DNA of 26,787 nucleotides from JAGVLN01 sp964515755 (GCA_964515755.1 CAZEVK010000023.1:1-26787), one strand, 5' to 3'. Positions 8,311 through 16,839 are shown, counted from the first letter of the stretch. The notes: generated from the sequence alone by a model not told the origin. Translations and numbers: made by a program.

Positions 8311-8771
8311 TGAGCATAATTCACGTTTTAACTAAGAAAGAATTTTGTTCTCACTTAAAAAACACCAAGTCTGTATATAAATATTTTTTAACAGCAGCAG
8401 GGACACTTTTAGTAAGTTCAACTGTTCTTGGTATTTATGATATAAAGTTTGTTGATGATCACATGGGCCCATTAGAAAAACAACTTGACGAAGATAACGT
8501 AATATTAGTAGGTACTGATTTTCAATTAAAAGTCTGGAAAGCTACCATGAATATTCCAACTGGAAAAACTGTAACTTATCATGATCTTGCTCGTATTATT
8601 GGTCATAAAAATTCATATAGAGCAGTAGCTAATGCTTTAGGATCTAATAAACTTACATATTATATTCCATGCCATCGAGTAATTCGTAAGAATGGTGATG
8701 TTGGTGGTTATGCATATGGAGTTGCTAAAAAAATTGCACTGTTACGTAGTGAAAATGCACTAAAAAAATAG
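8310..8771 (+). CDS. ogt: Methylated-DNA--protein-cysteine S-methyltransferase
   Basis: A 153-residue suicide DNA-repair protein that removes the alkyl group from O6-alkylguanine onto its own cysteine. The catalytic PCHRV holds Cys121; the helix-turn-helix carries the arginine finger in SYRAVANALG (Arg104), and GGYAYG (132-137) follows, as in Ogt and the C-terminal half of Ada. The N-terminal domain is shorter and less conserved, which is usual. It lacks the Ada methyl-phosphotriester domain, so it is a repair enzyme only. It overlaps the transporter gene by one base upstream and, at its end, overlaps the oppositely oriented porin gene by 12 bases. Confidence 0.95.
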   Translation: MSIIHVLTKKEFCSHLKNTKSVYKYFLTAAGTLLVSSTVLGIYDIKFVDDHMGPLEKQLDEDNVILVGTDFQLKVWKATMNIPTGKTVTYHDLARIIGHKNSYRAVANALGSNKLTYYIPCHRVIRKNGDVGGYAYGVAKKIALLRSENALKK

Positions 8772-9962
8772 CTCTGTTCTAAGCCCAAATACTAAAGCAT
8801 TTTTTGCCGATGGATTACCACTTGGATTTATTATATACTGAATGTCTGGTTGTAATGACACTCCAGGCATTATATAATCTTGGTAAGTTAATTCTACTGC
8901 GTATTCTGAATGTTTAGTTTTAATGTCGTTGATTAATTCAAACTGCCGAAATTTATTGCTATTTACTGCCTGCATAATTGCAAAACCTAATACTCCTTGT
9001 TCTCGAGATGGAAATAAACCTGAGTAATTAATGCCGCTGCTCCAAGCATAGCTAAATCTAGATGTATTACCGTCTGTTTTACCTATTCTAAAAAATGCTG
9101 TTAATGATTCGTAGGAGTTTTTTGAATTTTTAAAAAGTTGTTTCTCTAGTATTGTATACACTCCATAACTATCTCTATTTTGTTTATTTAGTAAATCTGG
9201 AGCTCCTTTAGTATAAGTCCATGCACCTATAGCAAATTTATCCTTAGAGGGCGTAAGTCCAATTTCTGTTAAAATCAATGTTCCATTTTTTGTATATAAA
9301 TGATAGCGCGGTCTTTTTGGTTTTAAAGGTATGCTTGGTATACCGTCAATTATAGCAGCTTGTATGTAGGAATTTTCATTAGGCTCAGTTTTTAATCTAA
9401 TAGCCAAGGCACTAGATGGATAAAGGCTTGCACCATTACCGCCGCTGTTCGAAAATTCAGCTCCTATATTAAGAGTTGGATTTAGAAACATACCGCTAGA
9501 ATTAGTTTGATAAAACTCATAAGTGAAATCATATAATCCTGCTAATATTGAGTATTTATTCTCATGAAAATTTTGTTGGAGCCATGCTTCGTCAATATGA
9601 GTAAAATCATAATTTGATTCATTTCCATCCACACCTTGTGTGCTACCAATATAATCTCTGTTTACATGGCCAAAATTATTCCTATAGAAATAGATTTTTC
9701 CGCTACTGCCTTCTATATTCCATAATTTTGCACCGTCAATCCTGGTGATGAAATCTATTTCATCTACCATTGTTGTACCTGTTTTGATTCCACCTGACGC
9801 AATATTAAATATGTCTAAAGTATATTTTAATTGAAAATCAATCCCATTTTCTGCAATATGGGTTCTTTTACCAGACCAATTTCCAGTAAGTGTATTATTA
9901 TAATCTGCATGTGCTGATAAAAAGAACAGTAATTGAAGTATAATTATAAACAATATTTTCAT
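8760..9962 (-). CDS. Outer-membrane porin, OprB-like (carbohydrate-selective)
   Basis: A 400-residue beta-barrel with an N-terminal signal peptide, a hydrophobic core ILFIIILQLLFFLS, and a probable cleavage after Ala19 (SAHA|D). The mature part opens with NTLTGNWSGKRTHIAENGIDFQLKY, characteristic of OprB porins, alternates polar and aromatic strands throughout, and ends in Phe, the usual outer-membrane assembly signal. OprB porins admit sugars and other small solutes. It is the third gene of a cluster with an ABC ATPase and permease, 13 bases behind the ATPase stop, so it probably provides the outer-membrane entry for the same substrate. No clear Shine-Dalgarno precedes the ATG. Its 3' end overlaps ogt by 12 bases. 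Confidence 0.85.
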   Translation of the reverse strand: MKILFIIILQLLFFLSAHADYNNTLTGNWSGKRTHIAENGIDFQLKYTLDIFNIASGGIKTGTTMVDEIDFITRIDGAKLWNIEGSSGKIYFYRNNFGHVNRDYIGSTQGVDGNESNYDFTHIDEAWLQQNFHENKYSILAGLYDFTYEFYQTNSSGMFLNPTLNIGAEFSNSGGNGASLYPSSALAIRLKTEPNENSYIQAAIIDGIPSIPLKPKRPRYHLYTKNGTLILTEIGLTPSKDKFAIGAWTYTKGAPDLLNKQNRDSYGVYTILEKQLFKNSKNSYESLTAFFRIGKTDGNTSRFSYAWSSGINYSGLFPSREQGVLGFAIMQAVNSNKFRQFELINDIKTKHSEYAVELTYQDYIMPGVSLQPDIQYIINPSGNPSAKNALVFGLRTELFF

Positions 9963-9975
9963 ATTTAGTTTATTA

Positions 9976-11238
9976 CTAACTTAATTTGAATATTTGTTTA
10001 ACAGGGTCATAAATAAATAATTCTCCATATAATCCCCATTTAATAATTCCTTGTATAGTATTCTTGGCGACTTCTTCATTGATATCTTGTCTTAATTCAT
10101 CAAGTAATTTTTTGCTAGAAATTGGCTTTTCAGTTTCTTTTATTAGCCTTCTAATATAGCCTGCTAATGGTACATACTGAATAAGATGTCGTCCAAAGAT
10201 TTTTTTACGTTCATCAATATTTCCTTCAATATATACTCTTCCAGATGCAGTTATGTTAATATCGCCTTCAGATAATTCAACAAATTTCATTAGTTGTAAT
10301 CCAATGATTAATGGAAATAAATTATCTGCAGATAAATTTAGTGATGCTGCTATTTTAGGAAGATCTGCATGACCGTTATATGGGCTATCTATTAACTTTT
10401 CCATTAGACCTTGCATAGCCATTGGTTCAATATTAGGTATTATTCTGCTGTCAGTACGCATTTTATCTTGAAGGTTATGAGTCATTAAATCATAAATCTG
10501 ATCAACTATTTTACGAAATTCTACGCTTAAACGATCTCGTGGATGAGGTATTTTTATAGGAACTTCAGAAATAATTTTTCCTGGGTGTGAAGAAAGCACC
10601 ATAATTTTATCGCATAAGAAAATTGCTTCCTCAATATTATGAGTTACTATTAAAATAGATTTCAGACAAGTAGACTCTTCTGTCCATATATCTAGTAAGT
10701 CAGTTTTAAGTACTTCGCCAGTTAATACATCTAAAGCCGAGAAGGGCTCATCCATTAATAATATTTCAGGATTTACAACTAATGCTCGTGCTATACCAAC
10801 TCTTTGTCTCATTCCTCCAGATAAATCTCGTGGATAATTATTTTCATATCCATCTAATCCTATAAGACTTATTGCTCTTAAAGAGCGCTTAGTAATTTCT
10901 TCTTGCGGGATATTATGTGTTCGCAGGCCTATACCAATATTTTCTATTATTGTAAGCCAGGGAAAAAGTGCAAAATTTTGAAACACCATAGAAATTTTAG
11001 AGTCTGGCTTTTCTATGGGCTTACCATGTAATAACACGTTGCCTTTAGTTGGTTTAGTAAGTGCTGAAACGATACGTAATATTGTTGATTTACCTGACCC
11101 TGATTTACCTAATAATCCTACAATCTCATTTTCACATAGGGTAAAATTTATATCTTCCAGCACAGTCATTGGTGTGCCTGCAGGCGTGTTAAAAACCTGT
11201 TTTACATTTTGAACTTTTAAAATATTTTTTGCTGCCAT
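9976..11238 (-). CDS. ABC transporter ATPase, nitrate/sulfonate/taurine type, with C-terminal extension
   Basis: A 420-residue ATPase. Residues 1-265 form the nucleotide-binding domain: Walker A GKSGSGKS (44-51), Q-loop Gln87, signature LSGGMRQR (139-146), Walker B ILLMDEP (159-165) with catalytic Glu164, and switch His200. The sequence is of the NrtD/SsuB/TauB group. Residues from about 270 on form an extra helical domain with a winged-helix feel (ITASGRVYIEG; IKWGLYGELF), matching the 'AAA-associated' C-terminal domain known on a subset of these ATPases. AGGAT stands about nine bases before the ATG. Only four bases separate it from the permease gene, so they form an operon and a complex on the inner membrane. 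Substrate unknown. Confidence 0.92.
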   Translation of the reverse strand: MAAKNILKVQNVKQVFNTPAGTPMTVLEDINFTLCENEIVGLLGKSGSGKSTILRIVSALTKPTKGNVLLHGKPIEKPDSKISMVFQNFALFPWLTIIENIGIGLRTHNIPQEEITKRSLRAISLIGLDGYENNYPRDLSGGMRQRVGIARALVVNPEILLMDEPFSALDVLTGEVLKTDLLDIWTEESTCLKSILIVTHNIEEAIFLCDKIMVLSSHPGKIISEVPIKIPHPRDRLSVEFRKIVDQIYDLMTHNLQDKMRTDSRIIPNIEPMAMQGLMEKLIDSPYNGHADLPKIAASLNLSADNLFPLIIGLQLMKFVELSEGDINITASGRVYIEGNIDERKKIFGRHLIQYVPLAGYIRRLIKETEKPISSKKLLDELRQDINEEVAKNTIQGIIKWGLYGELFIYDPVKQIFKLS

Positions 11239-11242
11239 GTTT

Positions 11243-12994
11243 TTATCCTAATTTAGTTTGTTGCTCTGCTAAATTATATAGCGGCCGCCAGAGTAATTTG
11301 TTAAGAACGATAACATAAAGCGACATGATTCCAATACCGATAATTATTTTTGGAAAATTATTTACTAAAGTAGCTTGAGTTATGTATGCACCAATACCTT
11401 CGGCAACAAATTGTGTGTTTCCCCATGATACTATTTCTGCAATAATACTTGCATTCCATGCTCCTCCAGCTGCTGTGATGCATCCTGTTACTAGATAAGG
11501 AAAAATCCCGGGTAATATAACCTTTTGCCACCATAATCTTCCTTTAATATGTAGCATATCCGAAGCATATACTAAATCATTAGAGAAGGCAGAGGTGCCT
11601 GCAATCACATTGAATAAAATATACCATTGTGTTCCAAGAATCATTAATGGGCTTAGCCAGATGTTAGGATTAAGATTATATTTGGCAATGAAAATTACTG
11701 CCAAAGGAAAAAGTAAATTAGCTGGAAAGGCGGCAAGAAACTGTGCTAAAGGTTCAATTTTTTCAGCTAAATTTGGTCTTAAACCAACATATATACCTAT
11801 TGGTACCCAAATTATAGCCGCTAAAGCTATCATTGTAAGTACGCGTAGCATTGTAAAAAACCCAAGTTTTGTTACAAGTAACAATTCATCCCAACCAACT
11901 GTTACTTCAATATATTTAATAGAAAAATTTATACTATAAACTGTTATTGCAATGACTAAAATATACCATAGGTAAAAAGTTTTTTTAGGCAAGCTTACAG
12001 TTGAACACATATCTAGGAGATGAGTAACTATATCGATTATGTAATTTAATGGTATAATCGGATAATACAAAATTTTTTTTAAACTATTTTTGGTTAATGA
12101 GATACTTGTCTTAACAATTCGAGATTTTCTAAATAAATCAAATATAAAAGATTTAGGTATAGGTGTGTTTTCATTAGTTGCAGAATGAAATTTATCTCCC
12201 CATGCTACTAATGGCCTAAAAATAAGTTGATCATACATTAATATTACGACTAACATGCATATCACTGCGTAACCTATAGCGTGTAAATTATGGTGATTAA
12301 TTGCTTGGGCTATATAGGATCCAACACCTGGAAGCATAATTATTTGTTGATTTACAGCGATTGCTTCTGAAGCAACTATAAGAAACCAGCTCCCTGACAT
12401 AGACATCATTCCGTTCCAAATTAAACCAGGCAAAGCAAAAGGCAATTCTAAGGTGAAGAATTTTTGTCTGGGCGATACTCCAAATACAGTACATGTTTCA
12501 TTTAAATCTTCAGGTATGGTTTTTAATGATTGGTAAACACTAAAAGTAACATTCGGAACTTGGTTAGTAAAAGCGGCAAATATTGATGCCAGTTCTAAAC
12601 CCATAGTATTTCCAGGGAACATAGCTAAAAATCCTGTAACAGTAAATGAAATATAACCAAGAACTGGTATAGATTGAAATATATCAAGGACAGGTATCAT
12701 AATTTTTTCTGCATATTTACTTTTTGCAGCTATTGCGCCATAAATAATAGCAAATATTATAGAAAAGATTATAGCAGTAAACATTCTAAGCACAGTGGCA
12801 AGGGCATATTTAGGTAATGCTGATGGGGCTAAAGATATTGAAGAATTTTCAAAAGCACTAATAGGTAAGTACATTTGGCTTGTACCTTTGGCAATCATAA
12901 CCAAGATACCAAAAAATATACCAAGAGAAACAAAATCTCTATATGTAAATCCCGCTTTATGACTTAAAGTCAAGTTTCGAGTATAAATCTGCAT
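11243..12994 (-). CDS. ABC transporter permease, duplicated (two-domain) inner-membrane protein
   Basis: A 583-residue permease in which two binding-protein-dependent permease domains are joined in one chain. Each half has its own coupling loop: FGVSPRQKFFTLELPFALPGL in the first and LHIKGRLWWQKVILPGIFPYL in the second, which dock on the ATPase. The halves are linked by a segment with amphipathic and membrane helices (about residues 270-350). One chain thus supplies both transmembrane subunits usually made by a homodimer. The open frame runs back to a TTG at 13066, but the added 24 residues are polar and overlap a good promoter, so the ATG at 12994 is chosen although its ribosome site is weak. 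No substrate-binding protein gene is adjacent. Confidence 0.88.
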   Translation of the reverse strand: MQIYTRNLTLSHKAGFTYRDFVSLGIFFGILVMIAKGTSQMYLPISAFENSSISLAPSALPKYALATVLRMFTAIIFSIIFAIIYGAIAAKSKYAEKIMIPVLDIFQSIPVLGYISFTVTGFLAMFPGNTMGLELASIFAAFTNQVPNVTFSVYQSLKTIPEDLNETCTVFGVSPRQKFFTLELPFALPGLIWNGMMSMSGSWFLIVASEAIAVNQQIIMLPGVGSYIAQAINHHNLHAIGYAVICMLVVILMYDQLIFRPLVAWGDKFHSATNENTPIPKSFIFDLFRKSRIVKTSISLTKNSLKKILYYPIIPLNYIIDIVTHLLDMCSTVSLPKKTFYLWYILVIAITVYSINFSIKYIEVTVGWDELLLVTKLGFFTMLRVLTMIALAAIIWVPIGIYVGLRPNLAEKIEPLAQFLAAFPANLLFPLAVIFIAKYNLNPNIWLSPLMILGTQWYILFNVIAGTSAFSNDLVYASDMLHIKGRLWWQKVILPGIFPYLVTGCITAAGGAWNASIIAEIVSWGNTQFVAEGIGAYITQATLVNNFPKIIIGIGIMSLYVIVLNKLLWRPLYNLAEQQTKLG

Positions 12995-13028
12995 TTTTCT
13001 ATATCTATAAGAGTTAGAATTGCTTTTT

Positions 13029-13056
13029 AGTTTACTATGGCATGTACGCTTGTCAA
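13029..13056 (-). promoter_or_regulatory. Promoter of the ABC permease-ATPase-porin operon
   Basis: On the minus strand a perfect TTGACA (13056-13051) is followed after 16 bases by TAAACT (13034-13029). Transcription would begin near 13022, downstream of the TTG that opens the longest frame, which supports the later ATG at 12994. Confidence 0.5.
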
Positions 13057-13242
13057 ATATAATCAAAATGGCATTAGAAAGTGCGATAGGCTTTTTTCAT
13101 TAAAATCAAAAAGCAAGTTAAGGTGTTTTAAACTATAATCTAGAAATATAAATATTGATCGTATTAAGTAAAATACTGTTAGGTTAAATGTATATGTTAG
13201 GCAATATCTATTTATTATATGTAAAATATTTTACTTTTATAA
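13057..13242. other. Intergenic region between permease and ankyrin gene
   Basis: About 185 AT-rich bases with no gene seen on either strand. It holds a GCTTTTT/AAAAAGC inverted repeat (13090-13096 and 13108-13114) and a 14-base palindrome GTAAAATATTTTAC (13221-13234) just past the ankyrin stop. Neither has the loop and T run of a convincing terminator. Confidence 0.6.
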
Positions 13243-14251
13243 TTATCTTCTCTGTCCACCACGGTTTTGGTGTACCGGATTTGCTGCTCTTACATGATTT
13301 ATATTAGCTGATTGATTTTGAGGCTTAGGCATAATCTTTTTCATCACTCTGTCAATTTCTTTTTGAACAATTACCCCTCCACCTACCCCTACTATATTCT
13401 GCATTTCTCCAGCTAAGACATTTACTCGCTCATTCATTCTGCTAAAGGAAGCTGCCCAGGCATTTGAGCTTGTCCAGGATATATCAGTGCCATAATTTTT
13501 TAAATGATCATGTATTCCCTTTAATACTAAGGCTTCTCTTTCTAATCTTACTGTACTGCCAGCTACTCCCAATTCATCAGAAAACTCTATTTTTAATATC
13601 TCTTTCAGCTCTTCAGGTTTGATGAAATTCATAGCTTTTTTTTCTTCATCTCTTAACCCTACCGTGCTGATTTGATGCTCTAATAGTATCTTAACCTTAT
13701 CAATTGAATAAGAACTCACAGCTAATTGTAATGCCGTTTCACCAGCTTTATTCTGTATCTCAAGTAATTTTTGTTTATCTATTCCTGGCGTTTCAAGTAT
13801 TTCTTGAATTACTCTAACGTTACTAGCAAAATGCAATGCTGTGTAACCTTCTTTATCTTGCATTTCAAGTAATTTCTGTTTATCAATCTCAGGTGTTTCA
13901 AGTATTACATTAATTACTCCAACTTGTTTAAATACCGAGGCATAATGTAAAGCTGTATAGTCAGCAATATCTTTATATCTCAAGTAGTTTTTGTATATCT
14001 ATTCCAGGTGTTTCAAGGATAGTTTTTGTTATCTCGTCATAGCCATATTGAGCAGCATAATGAAGAAGTGTGATGTGGTCATTTCCATATTGTTTTGTCA
14101 GTTCTTGCGGGCTAAGCTCAATTAAACTCAGATAATTGTTGTGTATACATGTTTCAATAAGTTTATCATGTGTAGTTGTATAAATTATTTCTATTTCTTT
14201 AGCTTGCAATTGCCTAGGTAATTTTAGTATCTCTGCTACCACTTCTTTCAT
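13243..14251 (-). pseudogene. Ankyrin-repeat protein gene, split by a one-base frameshift
   Basis: Two frames, 14251-13973 (92 residues) and 13983-13243 (246 residues, opening only at a TTG), are halves of one gene. The first stops in the middle of an ankyrin unit at QKLLEI. Dropping one T (base 13975) makes the text read LLEIKDIADYTALHYAS, the same spacing as LLEMQDKEGYTALHFAS in the next unit. The corrected gene is 1008 bases, exactly 335 codons plus stop. It has about four ankyrin units of the form ALHYAS..VIxxILETPxIDKQKLLEIQ, then a helical C-terminal part and a Gly/Arg/Gln-rich tail. An AAGAG-type site precedes the ATG at 14251. Ankyrin proteins of intracellular bacteria often target host proteins; no secretion signal is visible. 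It may be a decaying gene, a slippage-decoded gene, or a sequencing error. Confidence 0.85.
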
Positions 14252-14439
14252 AATAATCTCTTATAATAAAAATAATCTAAATCAACGCTAAAAGAAAAAA
14301 ACAATCCAAGCAAGAAGAAAATAATTCTTATATACCAATAATTGAAATATGCTATAATAATAGCAACTTTAAAGAAAATATTTTGCCAGCAATCTTGTAC
14401 AACAAAAAAGACAGTTACAGACAGTTACAATTTATAACA
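14252..14439. other. Intergenic region between ankyrin gene and bolA
   Basis: 188 very AT-rich bases with no gene seen. It contains a 6-base inverted repeat TGCTAT/ATAGCA (14350-14365) and, close to the bolA stop, a direct 10-base tandem ACAGTTACAG/ACAGTTACAA (14411-14430). No convincing terminator for bolA or strong promoter for the ankyrin gene was found. Confidence 0.5.
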
Positions 14440-14712
14440 TTAATGAAGTTGATCCCATTCATCTTTTGTGAATGCTCGTATAGATAATGCGTGAATTTGT
14501 TCTTTTAATTCTTTTGCCAGCAATAAGTAAATCATTTTATGGCGTTTAACTTTACTTTGATTAATAAATACATCTGAGACAATCAAAAGGTTAAAGTGAG
14601 TATTACCTGAATTATCCCAGCCAGCATGTCCCATGTGCTTATGGGTTTCATTAACTAATTCTAATTTAACTGGAGATAATACAGCTAGTTTATTTTTAAT
14701 AATCTTTTCCAT
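14440..14712 (-). CDS. bolA: BolA family protein
   Basis: A 90-residue BolA-fold protein, full length for the family. It shows the conserved HKHMGHAGW region, strand THFNLLIVSDVF and the helix motif KVKRHKMIYLLLAKEL, followed by IHALSIRAFTKDEW. BolA-type proteins partner with monothiol glutaredoxins and take part in iron-sulfur cluster trafficking and redox-linked gene control. The gene overlaps the end of ruvC by 17 bases, so the two are translated from one mRNA. The BolA fold is clear; which subgroup (BolA or the IbaG/BolA2 type) it belongs to is not. Confidence 0.92.
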   Translation of the reverse strand: MEKIIKNKLAVLSPVKLELVNETHKHMGHAGWDNSGNTHFNLLIVSDVFINQSKVKRHKMIYLLLAKELKEQIHALSIRAFTKDEWDQLH

Positions 14713-15211
14713 CTTTTAATTTTGAATAAAATTTGTGACAATTTATATGACAAATTGCAATTGCGATAGCATCAGATTCATTATGATCAGCAATTTTGTG
14801 ATGTAGCAAATGGTTAATCATCGCTGCGACTTGAATTTTGTCAGCATTACCTTTTCCAACTATAGCTTTTTTTACAAATTTTGGTGCATATTCAAAAACC
14901 TCAAGATTATTATAAGCCGCAGCTAATATTGCTACGCCTCTTGCTTGCCCTAATTTTAATGAAGTTGAAGGATTGTCGTTTACATAGGTTTCTTCAATTG
15001 CAAATCCTTTAGGTTGATGTTGTTCAATTTGATTACATATTTTTTTGTAGATAGTGAGTAATTTTCCAGCTAATGATAACTTTAAGCTAATTTTTATAGT
15101 GCCACTTGCTAAATAAATTAGTTTACTGCCTTGTGATCCAACTATCCCCCAACCGGTGCTATTAAGACCAGGATCAATACCTATAACTATTTGGTCGAAT
15201 TTTTCATTCAT
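14696..15211 (-). CDS. ruvC: Crossover junction endodeoxyribonuclease RuvC
   Basis: A 171-residue RNase H-fold nuclease that cuts Holliday junctions symmetrically, working with the RuvAB branch-migration motor. The acidic site is visible: Asp13 in GIDPGLNSTGWG, Glu73 in AIEETYV, and the C-terminal HNESDAIAIAICH with Asp147. The SLKLGQARGVA motif (84-94) is typical. Length is normal. It begins one base after the yebC stop, in the common yebC-ruvC order, but ruvA and ruvB do not follow; bolA is there instead and overlaps it by 17 bases. Confidence 0.96.
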   Translation of the reverse strand: MNEKFDQIVIGIDPGLNSTGWGIVGSQGSKLIYLASGTIKISLKLSLAGKLLTIYKKICNQIEQHQPKGFAIEETYVNDNPSTSLKLGQARGVAILAAAYNNLEVFEYAPKFVKKAIVGKGNADKIQVAAMINHLLHHKIADHNESDAIAIAICHINCHKFYSKLKDGKDY

Positions 15212-15212
15212 G

Positions 15213-15965
15213 CTAAATTTTTATTTTATCAGCTATTGAATCAGATATAGTATAGTTGCCACATACATACTGTACATCATCGCTATCTTCCAACGCATCA
15301 ATTAACTTTAGCAATGTTTCTGCAGTTTCAATATCGGTGATTTCAATCAAGTTTTTAGGCTTCCAAGACAGCCGTGCTAAATCAGGATCACCAAATTTTT
15401 TAGCTAGATGATCACGTACTTCATTGAATAGATCAGGAGCACAATAAATTTCGTGAATTTCATCTTCTGATTCACAATCATCAGCTCCAGCTTCAATTGC
15501 TTCATTAAGTACTGATTCTTTATTTAAACCTTCTCGTTCAAATTTTATTAAACCAATTCGATCAAACATAAAACTAACACTTCCAGGTTCACCGAGATTG
15601 CCACCATTTTTGTTAAAACACATTTTAACATCAGAAGCAGTACGGTTTTTATTATCAGTTAAAGTTTCAACAATCAATGCAACTCCACCAGGAGCATATC
15701 CTTCATAACGAATTTCGGTAAAGTTATCGCCTTCGTGTGATGAAGAACCTTTTTTAATTGCAGCTTCAATTCGGTCTTTTGGTAAATTTGCTGCTCTAGC
15801 TGTTGCAATGCCGGCTCGCAGACGAGGATTAAAGTTGGGATCAGGTTGTCCTGTTCTAACTGCTGTAGTAATCTCACGTATTAATTTAGTGAATTGTTTT
15901 GCTCTTTTCGCGTCTTGAGCACCTTTTCGATGCTGGATATTTTTAAACTTGGAATGTCCTGCCAT
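15213..15965 (-). CDS. yebC: YebC/PmpR/TACO1 family protein
   Basis: A 250-residue protein of full family length with the signature start MAGHSKFKNIQHRKGAQDAKR, then PRLRAGIATARAANLPKDRIEAAIKKG, YEGYAPGGVALIVETLTDNKNRTASDV and GGNLGEPGSVSFMFD. Members were first described as transcriptional regulators; the mitochondrial homologue TACO1 and some bacterial ones act on the ribosome to aid translation of difficult stretches. Which role holds here is not shown. GGAG stands before the ATG. It lies in the infA-maf-yebC-ruvC-bolA run, 21 bases after maf. Confidence 0.96.
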   Translation of the reverse strand: MAGHSKFKNIQHRKGAQDAKRAKQFTKLIREITTAVRTGQPDPNFNPRLRAGIATARAANLPKDRIEAAIKKGSSSHEGDNFTEIRYEGYAPGGVALIVETLTDNKNRTASDVKMCFNKNGGNLGEPGSVSFMFDRIGLIKFEREGLNKESVLNEAIEAGADDCESEDEIHEIYCAPDLFNEVRDHLAKKFGDPDLARLSWKPKNLIEITDIETAETLLKLIDALEDSDDVQYVCGNYTISDSIADKIKI

Positions 15966-15986
15966 ATTTTTCTCCGTTAATTCAAA

Positions 15987-16577
15987 TTAATTATCAATGG
16001 ATTTAAGCATTTGTGTTGTTAGCTGAATTGGTAATCCTACAACATTTGTATGAGTACCGCGAATAAATTTTACATATCTTCCTGCAATACCAAGGATTGA
16101 ACAACCACCAGCTTTTCCCCGTCCCTCACCACTATGTATATAATTTTCTATTTCTTCGTTTGTTAAACGCCCAAACTGAACAATAGTTACTTCTGCTTTG
16201 CATTGTATCTTTGTTACTGTTCCATTAATGATTTTTGCACAACAAACTCCTGTATAAACCCTATGCCTTCTTCCTGAAAGTAATTTCCAATATTCGCGTA
16301 GCAAATTATCATCGTCGGTTTTATCTAAGAATTTTGTACCGCAAACTACTGTAGTATCAGCAGAAATAACTATTGCATTATTTAGTTGATTGGCAACAGA
16401 TAAAAGCTTTTCTCTAGCTAATCGTAATACATAGTTTTTTGGAGTTTCTTTTTTATAATGGGATTCGTCAATATCGGATATAAGTATCTTATCTACAGTA
16501 AAACCAGCATCACGCAATAAAGCCATTCTACTCTTAGAGCCTGAAGCAAGGACAAGAGGTAGAGAAGGGTTTTTCAT
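15987..16577 (-). CDS. maf: Maf family nucleotide pyrophosphatase
   Basis: A 196-residue Maf/HAM1-fold enzyme that hydrolyses non-canonical or canonical nucleoside triphosphates to monophosphates. Visible are LASGSKSR (10-17, phosphate binding), ISADTTVVCG with Asp74, SGRRHRVYTGV and the late GKAGGCSILGIAGRYVKFIRGTHTNVVGLP. Length is usual. The subtype, dTTP/UTP-directed or m7GTP-directed, cannot be assigned safely. It follows infA by eight bases, a pairing seen in many alphaproteobacteria. Confidence 0.94.
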   Translation of the reverse strand: MKNPSLPLVLASGSKSRMALLRDAGFTVDKILISDIDESHYKKETPKNYVLRLAREKLLSVANQLNNAIVISADTTVVCGTKFLDKTDDDNLLREYWKLLSGRRHRVYTGVCCAKIINGTVTKIQCKAEVTIVQFGRLTNEEIENYIHSGEGRGKAGGCSILGIAGRYVKFIRGTHTNVVGLPIQLTTQMLKSIDN

Positions 16578-16585
16578 ATCTAATC

Positions 16586-16807
16586 TTAGAGTTTGTGGCG
16601 AAGAATAATTCTTGCTTTAGTTAAATCGTATGGTGTCATTTCAACAGTTACATCATCTGCGACTAAAATTCGAATACGATTTTTGCGCATTCTGCCGGAA
16701 GTATGTGCAATCACTTCATGTCCATTTTCTAATGTTACTCTAAACATTGCATTAGGCAATAACTCCATTACTTTGCCTTTAAATTGAATCAATTCTTCTT
16801 TTGCCAT
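16586..16807 (-). CDS. infA: Translation initiation factor IF-1
   Basis: A 73-residue S1/OB-fold protein of the usual size, with KGKVMELLPNAMFRVTLENG, VIAHTSGRMRKNRIRI and VEMTPYDLTKARI. It binds the 30S A site and, with IF-2 and IF-3, guides initiator tRNA selection. An AGGA lies before the ATG. A strong promoter is found 30-60 bases upstream, so infA is the head of the maf-yebC-ruvC-bolA run. Essential in bacteria. Confidence 0.98.
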   Translation of the reverse strand: MAKEELIQFKGKVMELLPNAMFRVTLENGHEVIAHTSGRMRKNRIRILVADDVTVEMTPYDLTKARIILRHKL

Positions 16808-16839
16808 TAATTCCTACATATTTGATTATTAATCTGCAC

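Noticed and set aside
12995..13066. Twenty-four extra N-terminal residues on the ABC permease
   Set aside because: They start at a TTG, are polar and unlike a permease N-terminus, and overlap a TTGACA promoter whose transcript would begin downstream.
13090..13114. GCTTTTT/AAAAAGC inverted repeat as a terminator
   Set aside because: It is A/T-only apart from one G-C pair at the base, has an 11-base loop, and has no T run after it on either strand.
13221..13234. Palindrome GTAAAATATTTTAC after the ankyrin gene as a terminator
   Set aside because: It has no loop and no following T tract on the minus strand; a chance palindrome is likely in such AT-rich DNA.
13243..14251. Two separate ankyrin genes
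   Set aside because: The downstream frame opens only at a TTG inside a repeat unit, and removing one base gives an exact single gene with regular repeat spacing.
15674..15877. Open frame inside yebC on the same strand
   Set aside because: It lies fully within the conserved YebC frame and has Gln/Leu-rich content typical of a shifted reading.
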